DNA of 13,619 nt from Limnoraphis robusta CS-951. GTDB taxonomy: Bacteria > Cyanobacteriota > Cyanobacteriia > Cyanobacteriales > Microcoleaceae. Below the pieces are notes generated by a model. That model saw only the letters and a program-made list of their open reading frames with translations, was not told the origin of the DNA and did no database searches. The stretch is from assembly GCF_000972705.2 (NCBI RefSeq), contig NZ_LATL02000251.1, forward strand, positions 1-13,619, read 5' to 3'. A program made the translations under genes and the position numbers. Below, piece by piece: positions 1 through 7,931 of the stretch; the first letter of the stretch is position 1; every line of letters starts with the position of its first letter.

Positions 1-2458
1 CATTTAGATATTGCTCAAAGATATGTAATATAATTTTTTCTGCCGTTTCTTTATTATTTTTGTTTTTAAAAATATCTCTAAGTTTTATGTCTAGCTGCTC
101 TGTAATATCCATATCAAAAGTTTGAGGTAAACTAGAAAAATACTTCCGATATAAATTTGCGATGCGATCTGTACACTTATCTTTAATTTCTCTAATACTT
201 TTTTGGACTTGTTGACAAATATCATCTAGCCGTTCAAATTCAGGTTTGACCAAACATATGTTTCTTTGACATCGATCAACTTGTTGTACCAGTAGAATAC
301 GGCGTTCCACAGTTTGATGAAGATGGGCATATACCTGATCGGCTAGAGTTTTTACTTGTTGCAGTTCTAAAACAGCTTGTTTTTGAGTTAAGTAAGTATT
401 AAGAGCTGTTATAAATTCCGGAAAACCTGTTGCTTCTAAAGTGGCATCTGAAGTCTTTAAACGTTGACGTAAAGCTTTCAGTGAGGAAATTTCAAATACT
501 CGGTCATCATAAATATCCTGTTGCTCCACTGGATAATATTTAAAAAGTTTGGTTTGAAAAGTTAGACGTAATTTTCCTTCGGCTTCATTGATCTGCTCGG
601 GATCATCTGGATTGACGAGACTTTGACGAACTTTATCCCAAGCATTAATTAAAAAGAAAACTGTTCTCCCTCTATTTTTTATGTAATTATCAAGATAACG
701 ACATTCTGTTAAAGTACAAGGCTGTAAAGCATCTAGAATAAATAGAACAGCATCGGACTGATGGATATAGTTTAGGGTAATCTCGCTGAGAACTTCGGTC
801 TCATTGATTCCTGGACTGTCAATAATTTCAATTTTCTTTTCAAGTAAGCTTGAAGGGTATTCAAGAACAACACAATCTATATGAGGAAAAGCTAATTCTT
901 GTTTAAATTCAAATTGATGATTTTTTTCATAAGGAACAGTGTAGCGACGCTTAAAAGTCTCAATATTTATTTTTTCTGGTTCCTGACCGTTATTAAAATA
1001 AATAGTCGCCTGCCCTTGCTGACCATAGCGTACAACTGTAAATGTCGCCGTGGATAAGTGCATACCAGTTGGCAATAAATTATCTCCAATTAAGGCATTT
1101 AAGAATGTAGTTTTGCCTCGATTTTTATCGCCCAAAATTAAAAGTCTAAAAACATCAGATTTTAAATTTTTATTAGCTATATCTAAGTCTTTTATATTCC
1201 CCTCAAAGCTCAGTCTTATTGAGTCATTTCTAACTTGGCTTAGTCTGTTAACAATTTTGGTGAGATGATCTGCAATTTCAAAACGAATTTGTATGACCTG
1301 ATCTAAATCCTGATAAAGTTGATGAAAAGCCGGAATAATTGTTGTAGCTTTTTTATTATGAAAATCTCTCCAATTTAGAGAATTTACAAATGGATTTTGA
1401 CAAATTACTGGCAACCAACTTATTCCTGGATATTGCTCATTCCAAGCATCTTCTAGTTTTTTCCTGGCTTCCCGAACGGCTGCGTAAAAAGATTTTCCTC
1501 CAGAAAATGCTGTCAAAAAGTGCTGTAGAAATTCCTGTGCAACCCGGTCAGGTATTAGTTCGCGCATCACAATACTTTGAGGTAAGTGCAACCGTGCAAG
1601 CTGATTCGCCAATCCCAAACCATCACAGGAGTTAAAAATAGCAAGTTGTAAACCTCTTGAAATGGATGCTCGGAGGGAATTTTTGAGTTCATCAATTGTT
1701 AATCTATCTTCTGAGTTGATTTCGATCCAACCGAGTTGTTTGTCAGGTAAACTAACACTATGGCCTGCAAAAAAGAAAATATGCCAACCTTGTTCATTCC
1801 AGAGTTGTTCTAATAGCTTCTGTTTGGTAGGTTTTTCAAGAAACTCAATAGTTGCTCCGAATGACTTTAATTGTGTAAGTGCTTGACGATCAAACTGGGT
1901 ATTAATTCCCTCACTGTTACCCAATACTGCCAAGATTCTGACCTGAAATTGATTTTCAGGAAGAGGCTCTCTATTGGGCTTTTGAGCTTCAGTTGGACTT
2001 AGGGAAATTTCTGCATTTTGATAATACTGGTTAAACAAATCCCAAGCTGACCAGGGTAATTGTCGTAACTGGATATCGGCGGTTTCAATAATGACTTGAA
2101 TTTGATCGTTTATGTTTAAATACTGTTGCAAACTATCTCTAATTTTTTGCCATTCTTGTGTTCCCACACCGAGCCACTTATTGAGATTAATTGCTAAATC
2201 ATCTGCGTAGGAGAAGTTTGTTCTTGGGGAACCTTCGGGAATTATTCGGCATGGCTCCGACTGATTTTGAAAACGGGATGAAGCCATCTGACGATACAAA
2301 GATTGCCAACCTTTTAGTGAGTTCTCTAGCTCACAAGGTAACAGTGGCAATAAACCTGTCACTTGACAAATAGACTGACTATTTTCCTGAATTCGCAAAA
2401 TGACCGGAAATCCAGCTTCATTTGCCTCTAGTAATGTCAAAATGACTCGTTTTTCCAT
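1..2458 (-). CDS. CHAT protease - dynamin-like GTPase fusion (3' end off window)
   Basis: I translated the minus strand from the ATG at 2458 to the left edge: 819 codons with no stop, C-terminus outside the window. Residues about 70-385 form a CHAT (caspase-HetF) peptidase domain. The LPWSAWDLF motif precedes the catalytic His in FFFAGHS (H233) and the catalytic Cys in IFNSCDG (C278); the 45-residue spacing suits CHAT. From about 390 a dynamin-family GTPase follows: P-loop GDKNRGKTT (443-451), a G2 Thr in STATFTVVRYG (T470), G3 motif DSPG (547-550), G4-like NAWD (605-608) and ISS as a possible G5. Residues about 690-800 look helical, as a dynamin stalk would. The start has GGGGAAAG just upstream. 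The family roles are a Cys protease and a membrane-acting GTPase; joining them suggests GTPase-gated proteolysis at a membrane, which is inference. It is divergent from the NACHT gene. All catalytic residues are present, so it is probably functional. Confidence 0.93.
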   Translation of the reverse strand, partial: MEKRVILTLLEANEAGFPVILRIQENSQSICQVTGLLPLLPCELENSLKGWQSLYRQMASSRFQNQSEPCRIIPEGSPRTNFSYADDLAINLNKWLGVGTQEWQKIRDSLQQYLNINDQIQVIIETADIQLRQLPWSAWDLFNQYYQNAEISLSPTEAQKPNREPLPENQFQVRILAVLGNSEGINTQFDRQALTQLKSFGATIEFLEKPTKQKLLEQLWNEQGWHIFFFAGHSVSLPDKQLGWIEINSEDRLTIDELKNSLRASISRGLQLAIFNSCDGLGLANQLARLHLPQSIVMRELIPDRVAQEFLQHFLTAFSGGKSFYAAVREARKKLEDAWNEQYPGISWLPVICQNPFVNSLNWRDFHNKKATTIIPAFHQLYQDLDQVIQIRFEIADHLTKIVNRLSQVRNDSIRLSFEGNIKDLDIANKNLKSDVFRLLILGDKNRGKTTFLNALIGDNLLPTGMHLSTATFTVVRYGQQGQATIYFNNGQEPEKINIETFKRRYTVPYEKNHQFEFKQELAFPHIDCVVLEYPSSLLEKKIEIIDSPGINETEVLSEITLNYIHQSDAVLFILDALQPCTLTECRYLDNYIKNRGRTVFFLINAWDKVRQSLVNPDDPEQINEAEGKLRLTFQTKLFKYYPVEQQDIYDDRVFEISSLKALRQRLKTSDATLEATGFPEFITALNTYLTQKQAVLELQQVKTLADQVYAHLHQTVERRILLVQQVDRCQRNICLVKPEFERLDDICQQVQKSIREIKDKCTDRIANLYRKYFSSLPQTFDMDITEQLDIKLRDIFKNKNNKETAEKIILHIFEQYLN

Positions 2459-2925
2459 AACAATACTTTCCCCGGATTGACAGACTCAGATAATAATCTA
2501 AATCTAGTATTAGAGCGATCAGAAATCAGTCGTGATGTGTGATTGTCTTGCCTTCTGGATTATCACCTCAAGCCGTTCTAATTGCTATAGATTGTTCTTA
2601 TATAACTTTAACCGCAGTACCCCTCTATTGAGTATACCATGTTATGATTGTTTGAGTATGGTAAAAATGTACAACACTTAAATGAATAACCCACTCGTCT
2701 AAAGTTTTGTAACAAAAACTGAGTTTTCCGAAAAAATGATTTCCGAAGGCAGAAACTATATAAAGAGTCCTGAACCAGGTATGAAAACTATCCATGTACC
2801 GGAGGATAAAATTCAAAAAAGTAGTGCAAATCAAGTATCTCTGCCATTAACAACATCAATATCTTGGGATTTTTTTTGTGACAAATTTAGTTTCTACCCT
2901 AGTTTTTAAATAAAGGAAAGGATCT
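2459..2925. other. Divergent intergenic region between CHAT-dynamin and NACHT genes
   Basis: These 467 AT-rich bases separate two divergently transcribed genes and must hold both promoters, but I cannot name convincing -35/-10 pairs. A short inverted repeat, TACCAT at 2635-2640 and ATGGTA at 2658-2663, lies near the middle. The right half holds a doubtful small ORF (2736-2909). AAAGGAAAGG just before 2926 is a good ribosome binding site for the NACHT gene. Confidence 0.6.
2736..2909 (+). CDS. Possible small protein, 57 aa, unrecognised
   Basis: An ATG at 2736 opens 57 codons ending in TAA at 2907-2909, 16 bases before the NACHT start. An internal ATG at 2781 would give 42 aa. The peptide is mixed and polar (it contains the stretch KTIHVPEDKIQKSS) with a hydrophobic, aromatic C-terminus ending FYPSF. 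Upstream the same frame is open back to a TAA at 2700-2702 that follows ATG-N-N-P-L-V, so a slightly longer gene may have been broken by a nonsense change. There is no clear ribosome binding site. It could equally be chance in an AT-rich leader. Confidence 0.25.
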   Translation: MISEGRNYIKSPEPGMKTIHVPEDKIQKSSANQVSLPLTTSISWDFFCDKFSFYPSF

Positions 2926-4656
2926 ATGACTTCAACATTACCGTTTGCGATTTCAAAAAAACGTGATCGCATTCAAAACAAGTTTTTGTGTCGTGTTGAA
3001 ACTGAAGTTGAAAAACGTCTACAACAATCCCTTCACAATCGGATTTACATTGTCCTCGAGAAACAGGAAAACTCGGAACAAGTTCAGTTTCCTTCGGAAA
3101 TTGATATCAAAACTAGGAAGCAGCTCAGTTCTCGGCTGGCAAAAGACACCCCTATTGAACAGGTGTTTGACCGCTCTGACATCGCCGGACGACTCCTAAT
3201 TTTGGGGGCGCCCGGTTCGGGAAAAACGACCATGTTATTGAAACTAGCAGAATGGTTGGTAATGCGGGCAAAAGCAAATCCACAGCTTCCAATTCCAATA
3301 TTATTGAACTTGTCTTCGTGGAAAGACGACAATCAGAGTATAAAACAGTGGATAATCAGCAGCCTCAAATTAAAGTATAATGTTCGTCAAAATATTGCCA
3401 AACAGTGGATTGAGCAGGGGGGAATTCTACCCTTACTAGATGGTTTAGATGAGCTAGCAGAAGCAAGACAGGAAAAATGTGTTGAAAAACTTAATCACTT
3501 TTTGCATCCCGATACTTGTTTGGGTTCTGTTGTGGTTTGTTCTCGTATTCAAGAATATCAATGCTACACAACGAATTTAGCATTGAATGGTTCAATCACT
3601 TTGCAGCCTTTAACCACAGAACAAGTTCAAGATTATGTCTTGAAAACAGAAGGAAAAGCATTATGGAATAATATCAAACTCGGTTCTGGTCTATTGAATT
3701 TGATACGGACACCTTTATTTTTAAATATTATTATTTTGTCCCACGAGGAAATTTCCTTTGGGCGATGGCATCAATTTGAATCTTTAGAAGAAAAAAGCAA
3801 CCATTTATTTGAAGCTTATATTCGACAAATGTTAAAACGTCGATATTCAGGAAAAAAGAAGCCCTACAAAGATGAGGATACGATTCGTTGGTTGGCATGG
3901 CTATCCAAACAATTAACTAGAGAGAATCAAACGGATTTTTCAATTAATACAATACAGCCGACTTGGTTAGATTCACCGTTAAAAAGAATCAGTTATGGGA
4001 TAATTTTTGGAATAATTTATGGCTCAATATTTGGGCTGATTCATGGGCTAGTAGTCGGGTTTAACTCTCAACTATTTGGATTGCTAATAGTTCGATTGAT
4101 TCAAGGCTCAATGTTTGGGCTAATTTTTGGGCTGATTTACGGGCTGATAGTCGAACTAATTTTTGGACTAATAAGCAAGCTAATTTACGGAGTAATTTTT
4201 GGATTAGCGGTCGGGTTAACGGTCGGAGTGATTGTTGGGTCTATTCCCTGGTTGCTAGTAGTCGGATTAATTTTTGGACTGATTGTTGGGCTAGATGAAG
4301 AATTAATAGTCAGGCTCAAAAGAGGACTGAATATAGGATTGATGGCTGGGTTAATTTTCGGGCTAATATTTAAGCTGGTTGGAGGATTGATGGTTGGGTT
4401 GCTGGTTGGACTGATTTTCGGACTGATTTTTGGACTGATTAACCTTAAATATGAATCTAGAAATACTCAGCGCCAGGGAATTTGGTGCTTTGAACATTTT
4501 TCTCTGCGTTTAGTTCTTTACTGGAGTAAAAATATTCCTTGGAACTATTCTAAATTTTTGAATTATGGAACAGAACGCTTGTTCTTGAAGCGGATGGAGA
4601 ATAGGTATCAATTCATTCACGATTTGTTAAATAAACACTTTTCAAATCAGTATTAA
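2926..4656 (+). CDS. NACHT-domain ATPase with Gly/Leu-rich multi-pass membrane region
   Basis: 576 aa, intact, with AAAGGAAAGG before the ATG. Residues 1-85 are a charged helical N-terminus without a recognised effector domain. The NACHT ATPase follows: Walker A GAPGSGKTT (94-102), Walker B LLDGLDEL (170-177, with the small residue and the acidic pair typical of NACHT), sensor-type VVVCSR (202-207), then a helical segment to about 350. Residues about 356-505 are a run of GLIFG/GLIYG/GLIVG-like units, predicted to cross the membrane many times. The C-terminus (about 519-576) contains IPWNYSKFLNYGTERLFL and FIHDLLNKHF, a tail I recall from cyanobacterial NACHT-TM proteins. NACHT proteins are STAND switches and several bacterial ones defend against phage. 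Here the membrane part may be sensor or effector, which is inference. It is divergent from the CHAT-dynamin gene; 15 bases follow its stop before the open segment of the next relic. Confidence 0.92.
   Translation: MTSTLPFAISKKRDRIQNKFLCRVETEVEKRLQQSLHNRIYIVLEKQENSEQVQFPSEIDIKTRKQLSSRLAKDTPIEQVFDRSDIAGRLLILGAPGSGKTTMLLKLAEWLVMRAKANPQLPIPILLNLSSWKDDNQSIKQWIISSLKLKYNVRQNIAKQWIEQGGILPLLDGLDELAEARQEKCVEKLNHFLHPDTCLGSVVVCSRIQEYQCYTTNLALNGSITLQPLTTEQVQDYVLKTEGKALWNNIKLGSGLLNLIRTPLFLNIIILSHEEISFGRWHQFESLEEKSNHLFEAYIRQMLKRRYSGKKKPYKDEDTIRWLAWLSKQLTRENQTDFSINTIQPTWLDSPLKRISYGIIFGIIYGSIFGLIHGLVVGFNSQLFGLLIVRLIQGSMFGLIFGLIYGLIVELIFGLISKLIYGVIFGLAVGLTVGVIVGSIPWLLVVGLIFGLIVGLDEELIVRLKRGLNIGLMAGLIFGLIFKLVGGLMVGLLVGLIFGLIFGLINLKYESRNTQRQGIWCFEHFSLRLVLYWSKNIPWNYSKFLNYGTERLFLKRMENRYQFIHDLLNKHFSNQY
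3991..4440 (+). repeat. In-gene repeat coding the GLIFG-type membrane segment
   Basis: This part of the NACHT gene is built from degenerate short units resembling ggactgatttttgg, giving Gly every three to four residues in a Leu/Ile/Val/Phe background. The units are imperfect and interrupted at residues about 376-392 and 455-468. Charged residues are rare, at for example E410, K418, D457-E459, K465-R466 and K483. The regular spacing suggests growth by slippage or short duplication within the gene. Confidence 0.75.
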
Positions 4657-4671
4657 GCACCATAAAATAGA

Positions 4672-5327
4672 TTAAAAATTCATCAAGTGGTGAAAATAGA
4701 TTACCAATTTAATTGGGATTGTCAACCAATTTATCAATTAGAATTAAAACAGACTTATGGACATCCCGAACAGATTATTGATGTCGAGCAACTTGAGATT
4801 TTTGTTTTTTCTTCTCCAAAAACTAGGATTGAATGTTGTCAATGTAATGTGGGAAGATACCGCACGCACACCCGGTTCAGTTTGGGGTGCAAATATCACT
4901 CACATGACCCTTCAGGTTCGCCATTTGATGCAACCCCAGCGCAAAGAACTTTTACCCGTTATTCGCTACCCCAATTTTACAGATCGAACGGGCGATGTTC
5001 CCTTAGATCTCGTCAAAATTAAAGTCGGCAATGAAAAAGGGGAACAACTGCGGGTCATAACATTGCGAGAATACCTAACTAATTTACAGCAATACATCAG
5101 TAATATTGACAGATTATTCGTGTAACCGTGCAGTTTTATAAGGCTACCAGTAACGGTATTGTTGATGATGAAGATATAGAAAATATTCGCCAATGTATTG
5201 AAGCGGCTTACAATAGTGCCGATTATATTGGCTCTTTAGTCGTTGGAACATTGGAGAAGGGAGCAAGGATTTTCTTGAGGTTGTTAATCCTTTTGAACCC
5301 CATCAACAGCCGAAAGCTCAACAATGA
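4672..5327 (+). pseudogene. Broken conserved cyanobacterial hypothetical protein (three frame changes)
   Basis: Four segments in different frames read as parts of one protein. Segment 1 (4672 to about 4820, frame 1) has QLELKQTYGHPEQIIDVEQL. Segment 2 (about 4820-5100, frame 2) has LGLNVVNVMWEDTARTPGS, PVIRYPNFTDRTGD and VGNEKGEQLRVITLREYL. Segment 3 (about 5110-5245, frame 1) has VTVQFYKATSNGIVDDEDI and SADYIGSLVVG. Segment 4 (5247-5327, frame 3) continues NIGEGSKDFLEVVNPFEPH and stops at TGA 5325-5327. The likely lesions are at the A-run near 4817-4825, at about 5100-5112 (perhaps a larger deletion) and at 5245-5247. I recognise the style of a conserved protein but not its function. GTG at 4687 is the first start-like codon and has no ribosome binding site, so the N-terminus is probably lost. 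It follows the NACHT gene directly. Confidence 0.75.
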
Positions 5328-5406
5328 GTTGAAGTTTTCTGTACCATTAATAAAGACGAGTCGGGAGATTAATTCTCCGGCTTTAAACGATTCTTTGAAA
5401 GCGAAT

Positions 5407-6273
5407 ATGAGTCCAACTATTCTGCTTACGGGTGCATCGGGAAACGTGGGTCGAGAAGTTCTTCGCAGCTTGAAGGATAAACCCGCAACGATCCGCGTTG
5501 CCAGTCGTTCTCCGGTGTCACTTGGGGAACAACAAAACCCCAACACTGTTTATCTTGACTTTGAAGATCCAACCACCTATCTTAATGCGATCGCTGGATG
5601 CCAGTCCGTGTTTTTGCTTCGTCCCCCTGCTATCAGCAACGTGAAGGCGACTCTCAACCCATTTATTGATACAGCCCGCCAAGCCGGAGTTCAACAAATC
5701 GTTTTCCTGTCGGTAGCCGGAGCCGATCGCAATCGGATCATACCCCATTACGCCGTCGAACAACACCTGCAAACTCATCCCGGCAACTGGACAATTCTGC
5801 GTCCCGGCTTCTTCGCCCAAAATCTCGGTACCGCATACCGTTCGGATATCAGGAACGATGATCGCCTGTACCTACCTTCGGGTCGGGGACGAGTTGCCTT
5901 TGTAGACTTGCGTGATGTCGGACAAGTTGCCGCAGATGCCCTAGTATCATGGAAAACTCATCAAGGTAAAGCATACACCCTGACAGGCCCTCAAGCATTT
6001 TCCTTTGAGGAGGTAGCGGAGTTTTTGACTCAGGTGTTGGGTCGTAAAATTCGTTATGACTCGGCAAGTATCTGGGGTTATGCACGCCATCTTCAACGTC
6101 AGAACCTGCCTGGGGCGCAAATTCTTGTTCAAACCCTTCTTCATCTGGGGCTGGGCTTCGGACAAGCAGAAACGGTCGATCCTACACTAGAACAGCTTTT
6201 AAGTCGAAAGCCCCTCGACGTGCGAGACTACATTACAGACCACGCCCAGTTATGGCGCAAGGGTTCAACTTGA
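5407..6273 (+). CDS. NmrA-like / atypical SDR NAD(P)-binding protein
   Basis: 288 aa from the ATG at 5407. The frame is open further upstream to about 5110, but that extension is the tail of the preceding relic and a spacer, so the start is set where the Rossmann fold begins (MSPTILLTGASGNVGREV). The dinucleotide-binding motif is GASGNVG (9-15). IVFLSVAGAD, HYAVEQHL and the ILRPGFFAQNL stretch are typical of the NmrA/azoreductase-like group of atypical short-chain dehydrogenases. VAFVDLRDVGQVAADAL and the Y-T-L-T-G-P segment complete the fold. Such proteins bind NAD(P)H as redox sensors or reductases; the substrate here is unknown. Length is normal and no lesion is seen. The ribosome binding site is weak (TTTGAAAG). 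It is one of the few intact genes among the relics and shows no obvious link to the conflict genes. Confidence 0.9.
   Translation: MSPTILLTGASGNVGREVLRSLKDKPATIRVASRSPVSLGEQQNPNTVYLDFEDPTTYLNAIAGCQSVFLLRPPAISNVKATLNPFIDTARQAGVQQIVFLSVAGADRNRIIPHYAVEQHLQTHPGNWTILRPGFFAQNLGTAYRSDIRNDDRLYLPSGRGRVAFVDLRDVGQVAADALVSWKTHQGKAYTLTGPQAFSFEEVAEFLTQVLGRKIRYDSASIWGYARHLQRQNLPGAQILVQTLLHLGLGFGQAETVDPTLEQLLSRKPLDVRDYITDHAQLWRKGST
5587..5594. repeat. HIP1 octamer GCGATCGC (one of at least five)
   Basis: Perfect copies lie at 5587-5594, 6510-6517, 6836-6843, 7309-7316 and 10381-10388. This palindrome is strongly over-represented in many cyanobacterial genomes. All five copies lie within coding or formerly coding sequence. 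Confidence 0.85.
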
Positions 6274-6308
6274 GCGCTAAAGAATACTAGCTTAAAAACA
6301 ACCCGATT

Positions 6309-6457
6309 CTACTTTCTGTTAAATTCCAGCGTTCCCACATAGTCAAACCGACCGTAACGTTCATTATTTGTAAATAACTTAACCTCATAAGTTCCCCTTG
6401 ATTGGAGAACACAAGAAATTGGCGTTTGTTGAGTTGTTTCAGCACAATCAAATGATT
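6309..6457 (-). pseudogene. C-terminal relic of a secreted-type beta-rich protein
   Basis: On the minus strand a stop-to-stop frame (TAA at 6458-6460, stop TAG at 6309-6311) encodes about 49 residues that read like a real domain: DCAETTQQTPISCVLQS, then GTYEVKLFTNN and YGRFDYVGTLEF. The alternating hydrophobic pattern and two Cys suggest a beta-sandwich, possibly of an exported protein. There is no start codon, and the fragment overlaps the upstream region of the kinase on the other strand, so it is a remnant. I do not recognise a named family. It is converged on by the NmrA-like gene, whose stop is 35 bases away. Confidence 0.5.
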
Positions 6458-6481
6458 CTCCTTTTATTTAGGGTAACAGTT

Positions 6482-6895
6482 ATGGAGCAATTTATTGGTC
6501 AGGTTTTAGGCGATCGCTATCGCATTGAATCGGTACTTGGTGGTCAAGTCTGTCGTAGAACTTTTCTGGCGCATGATTTACAAACGGGTTTATCGGTTGT
6601 GGTGAAATTGCTATTATTTAGCCCGGATTTCACTTGGGAATATTTAAAACTATTTGAACGGGAAGCCTCAGTGCTGAAATCTCTGGATCATCCTGCCATT
6701 CCTCAATACTTGGATGACTTCGAGGTGGAGATGGAATGGGGAAAGGGGAAAGCATTCGTTCAAACTTATATTGAAGCTCAATCGTTGCTGAAGTGGATAG
6801 AATCGGGTCGTACTTTTAGCCAAGCCGATACAGATGCGATCGCCAAACAGCTATTAGAAATTTTGGATTATCGGAACTTCGAGCAAAGTTATTAA
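6482..6895 (+). pseudogene. Ser/Thr protein kinase, N-terminal lobe only
   Basis: 137 aa from the ATG at 6482. An upstream in-frame ATG at 6398 would run through the antisense relic and lacks the family N-terminus; MEQFIGQVLGDRYRIESVLG is the usual opening of cyanobacterial Pkn2-type kinases, and AGGGT lies upstream. The glycine loop is degenerate (LGGQVCRRTFLA). The ATP Lys is probably K42 (VVVKLL) and the helix-C Glu is E61 in FEREASVL. The hinge region FVQTYIEAQSL and the segment QLLEILDY follow. The protein then stops where an intact kinase would continue into the HRD catalytic loop and DFG motif, both missing. The last eight codons (RNFEQSY and stop) are foreign. It cannot be an active kinase. 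It ends against the TPR-CHAT fragment. Confidence 0.85.
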
Positions 6896-7742
6896 AATCT
6901 GCTTTAACTTCTGTTAACAACTGATCCAATTGATTGCGTCGTTGTTCTTCTTCAGGTGTTAAATTTTGCTTCTGTTGAAGTTGTGCTAGTTCTTCCCCTA
7001 TTTCAATCACGTTCTCTTGCAGTTCGTTGTAACGGGCGAGAATTTCCTGTTCCGGTTGATAAAATTCGATTCCGCTAGCAGTGTTGGCATTTCCCCGCAC
7101 ATTTTTAAGGTAATCTTCTAATTCTTGTACTTTCAGTAAATCCAAAACTCGCTGTGCTTCTAACACTCGATTTTCTTTTAACAATAAATCGGCTAACTTT
7201 CGGTAAGTATCAGCAACCTTTTCTGTATAAGATTGCTGAATTTCTCTAGATAACACCTGAAGATTTTGGCGAATTGATTCGGTGATATTAACAGATTGTT
7301 TGAGAAAAGCGATCGCCAATTCAGGCTGCTCTTGTTCTTCCAGTAAATAACCAATATTTTTGAGGATAGTATATTCACCTGTCCGATCACCAATATCTTG
7401 ATGAATAACGAGAGCTTTTTTGTAGTATTCTAATGCTTTAGAAGATTGATCAAGATTTTGGTATATTGTTCCAATATTGTTAAGGGTATTACCTTGACTT
7501 ACATAATCACCAACTGTCTGATGAATTAACAATGCTTCCTGATAAATTTCCAATGCTTTTGCATACTTTCCTAAGCAATCATACATTGCTCCAATATTAC
7601 TCAGAATTATACCTTCACTCCGAAGATCACCGATTTCTCGACTAAGGTTTAATGCTTGCTTGTAAGCTGCCAGAGCTTGAGGACATTGATTAATACTTCC
7701 CATTCGGTTGGTAGCTGTCTTTTTTGCATGGCATTTGACCAA
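6816..7742 (-). pseudogene. TPR-CHAT protein fragment lacking its CHAT domain
   Basis: An open frame of 308 codons. From about 7695 down it carries at least three tetratricopeptide repeats of the 40-residue kind (QALAAYKQALNLSREIGD; GNTLNNIGTIYQNLDQSSKA; EYTILKNIGYLLEEQEQPEL). These are followed by the helical linker that precedes CHAT in this family (SYTEKVADTYRKLADLLL, AQRVLDLLKVQELEDYL, LTPEEEQRRNQLDQLLTEV). Homology stops at DFNNF (about 6885). The last 22 or so residues are antisense to the kinase fragment, and no CHAT His or Cys motif follows. The first residues (MVKCHAKKTATNRMG) do not look like TPR and no signal peptide is present, so both ends are lost. Intact relatives are usually two to three times longer. 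Confidence 0.85.
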
Positions 7743-7931
7743 AATCCATCATCTGGTCTGAAGCCAATTTATAGTTGTATTTAATGTGGTCTCGCGTATG
7801 CGGATAATTGTGGGTCGAGTGATTTATGATTGCAGGTCGCTACACATATTGACTTGTAGATACAAAGTATTTTTTGATAGGGTATCCTTCTCTAAACATG
7901 AGAGGGATTTTACTTTTTACTGGGGGTTATA

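Noticed and set aside
2625..2834. A 69-aa minus-strand ORF in the divergent intergenic region
   Set aside because: It has no ribosome binding site or recognisable motif, its composition is aromatic-rich and odd, and it runs opposite the slightly better small plus-strand ORF.
5128..5406. GTG at 5128 as the start of the NmrA-like protein
   Set aside because: The first 93 codons contain the tail of the upstream broken gene; the Rossmann fold begins at the ATG at 5407.
6398..6481. Upstream ATG at 6398 for the kinase
   Set aside because: The extra 28 codons do not fit the family N-terminus and lie antisense to a protein-like relic; MEQFIGQVLGDRY at 6482 is the usual start.
7743..7931. A 49-codon minus-strand stop-to-stop frame upstream of the TPR gene
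   Set aside because: It has no start codon or ribosome binding site and no motif I can name; the region probably just holds the promoter of the gene at 7932.
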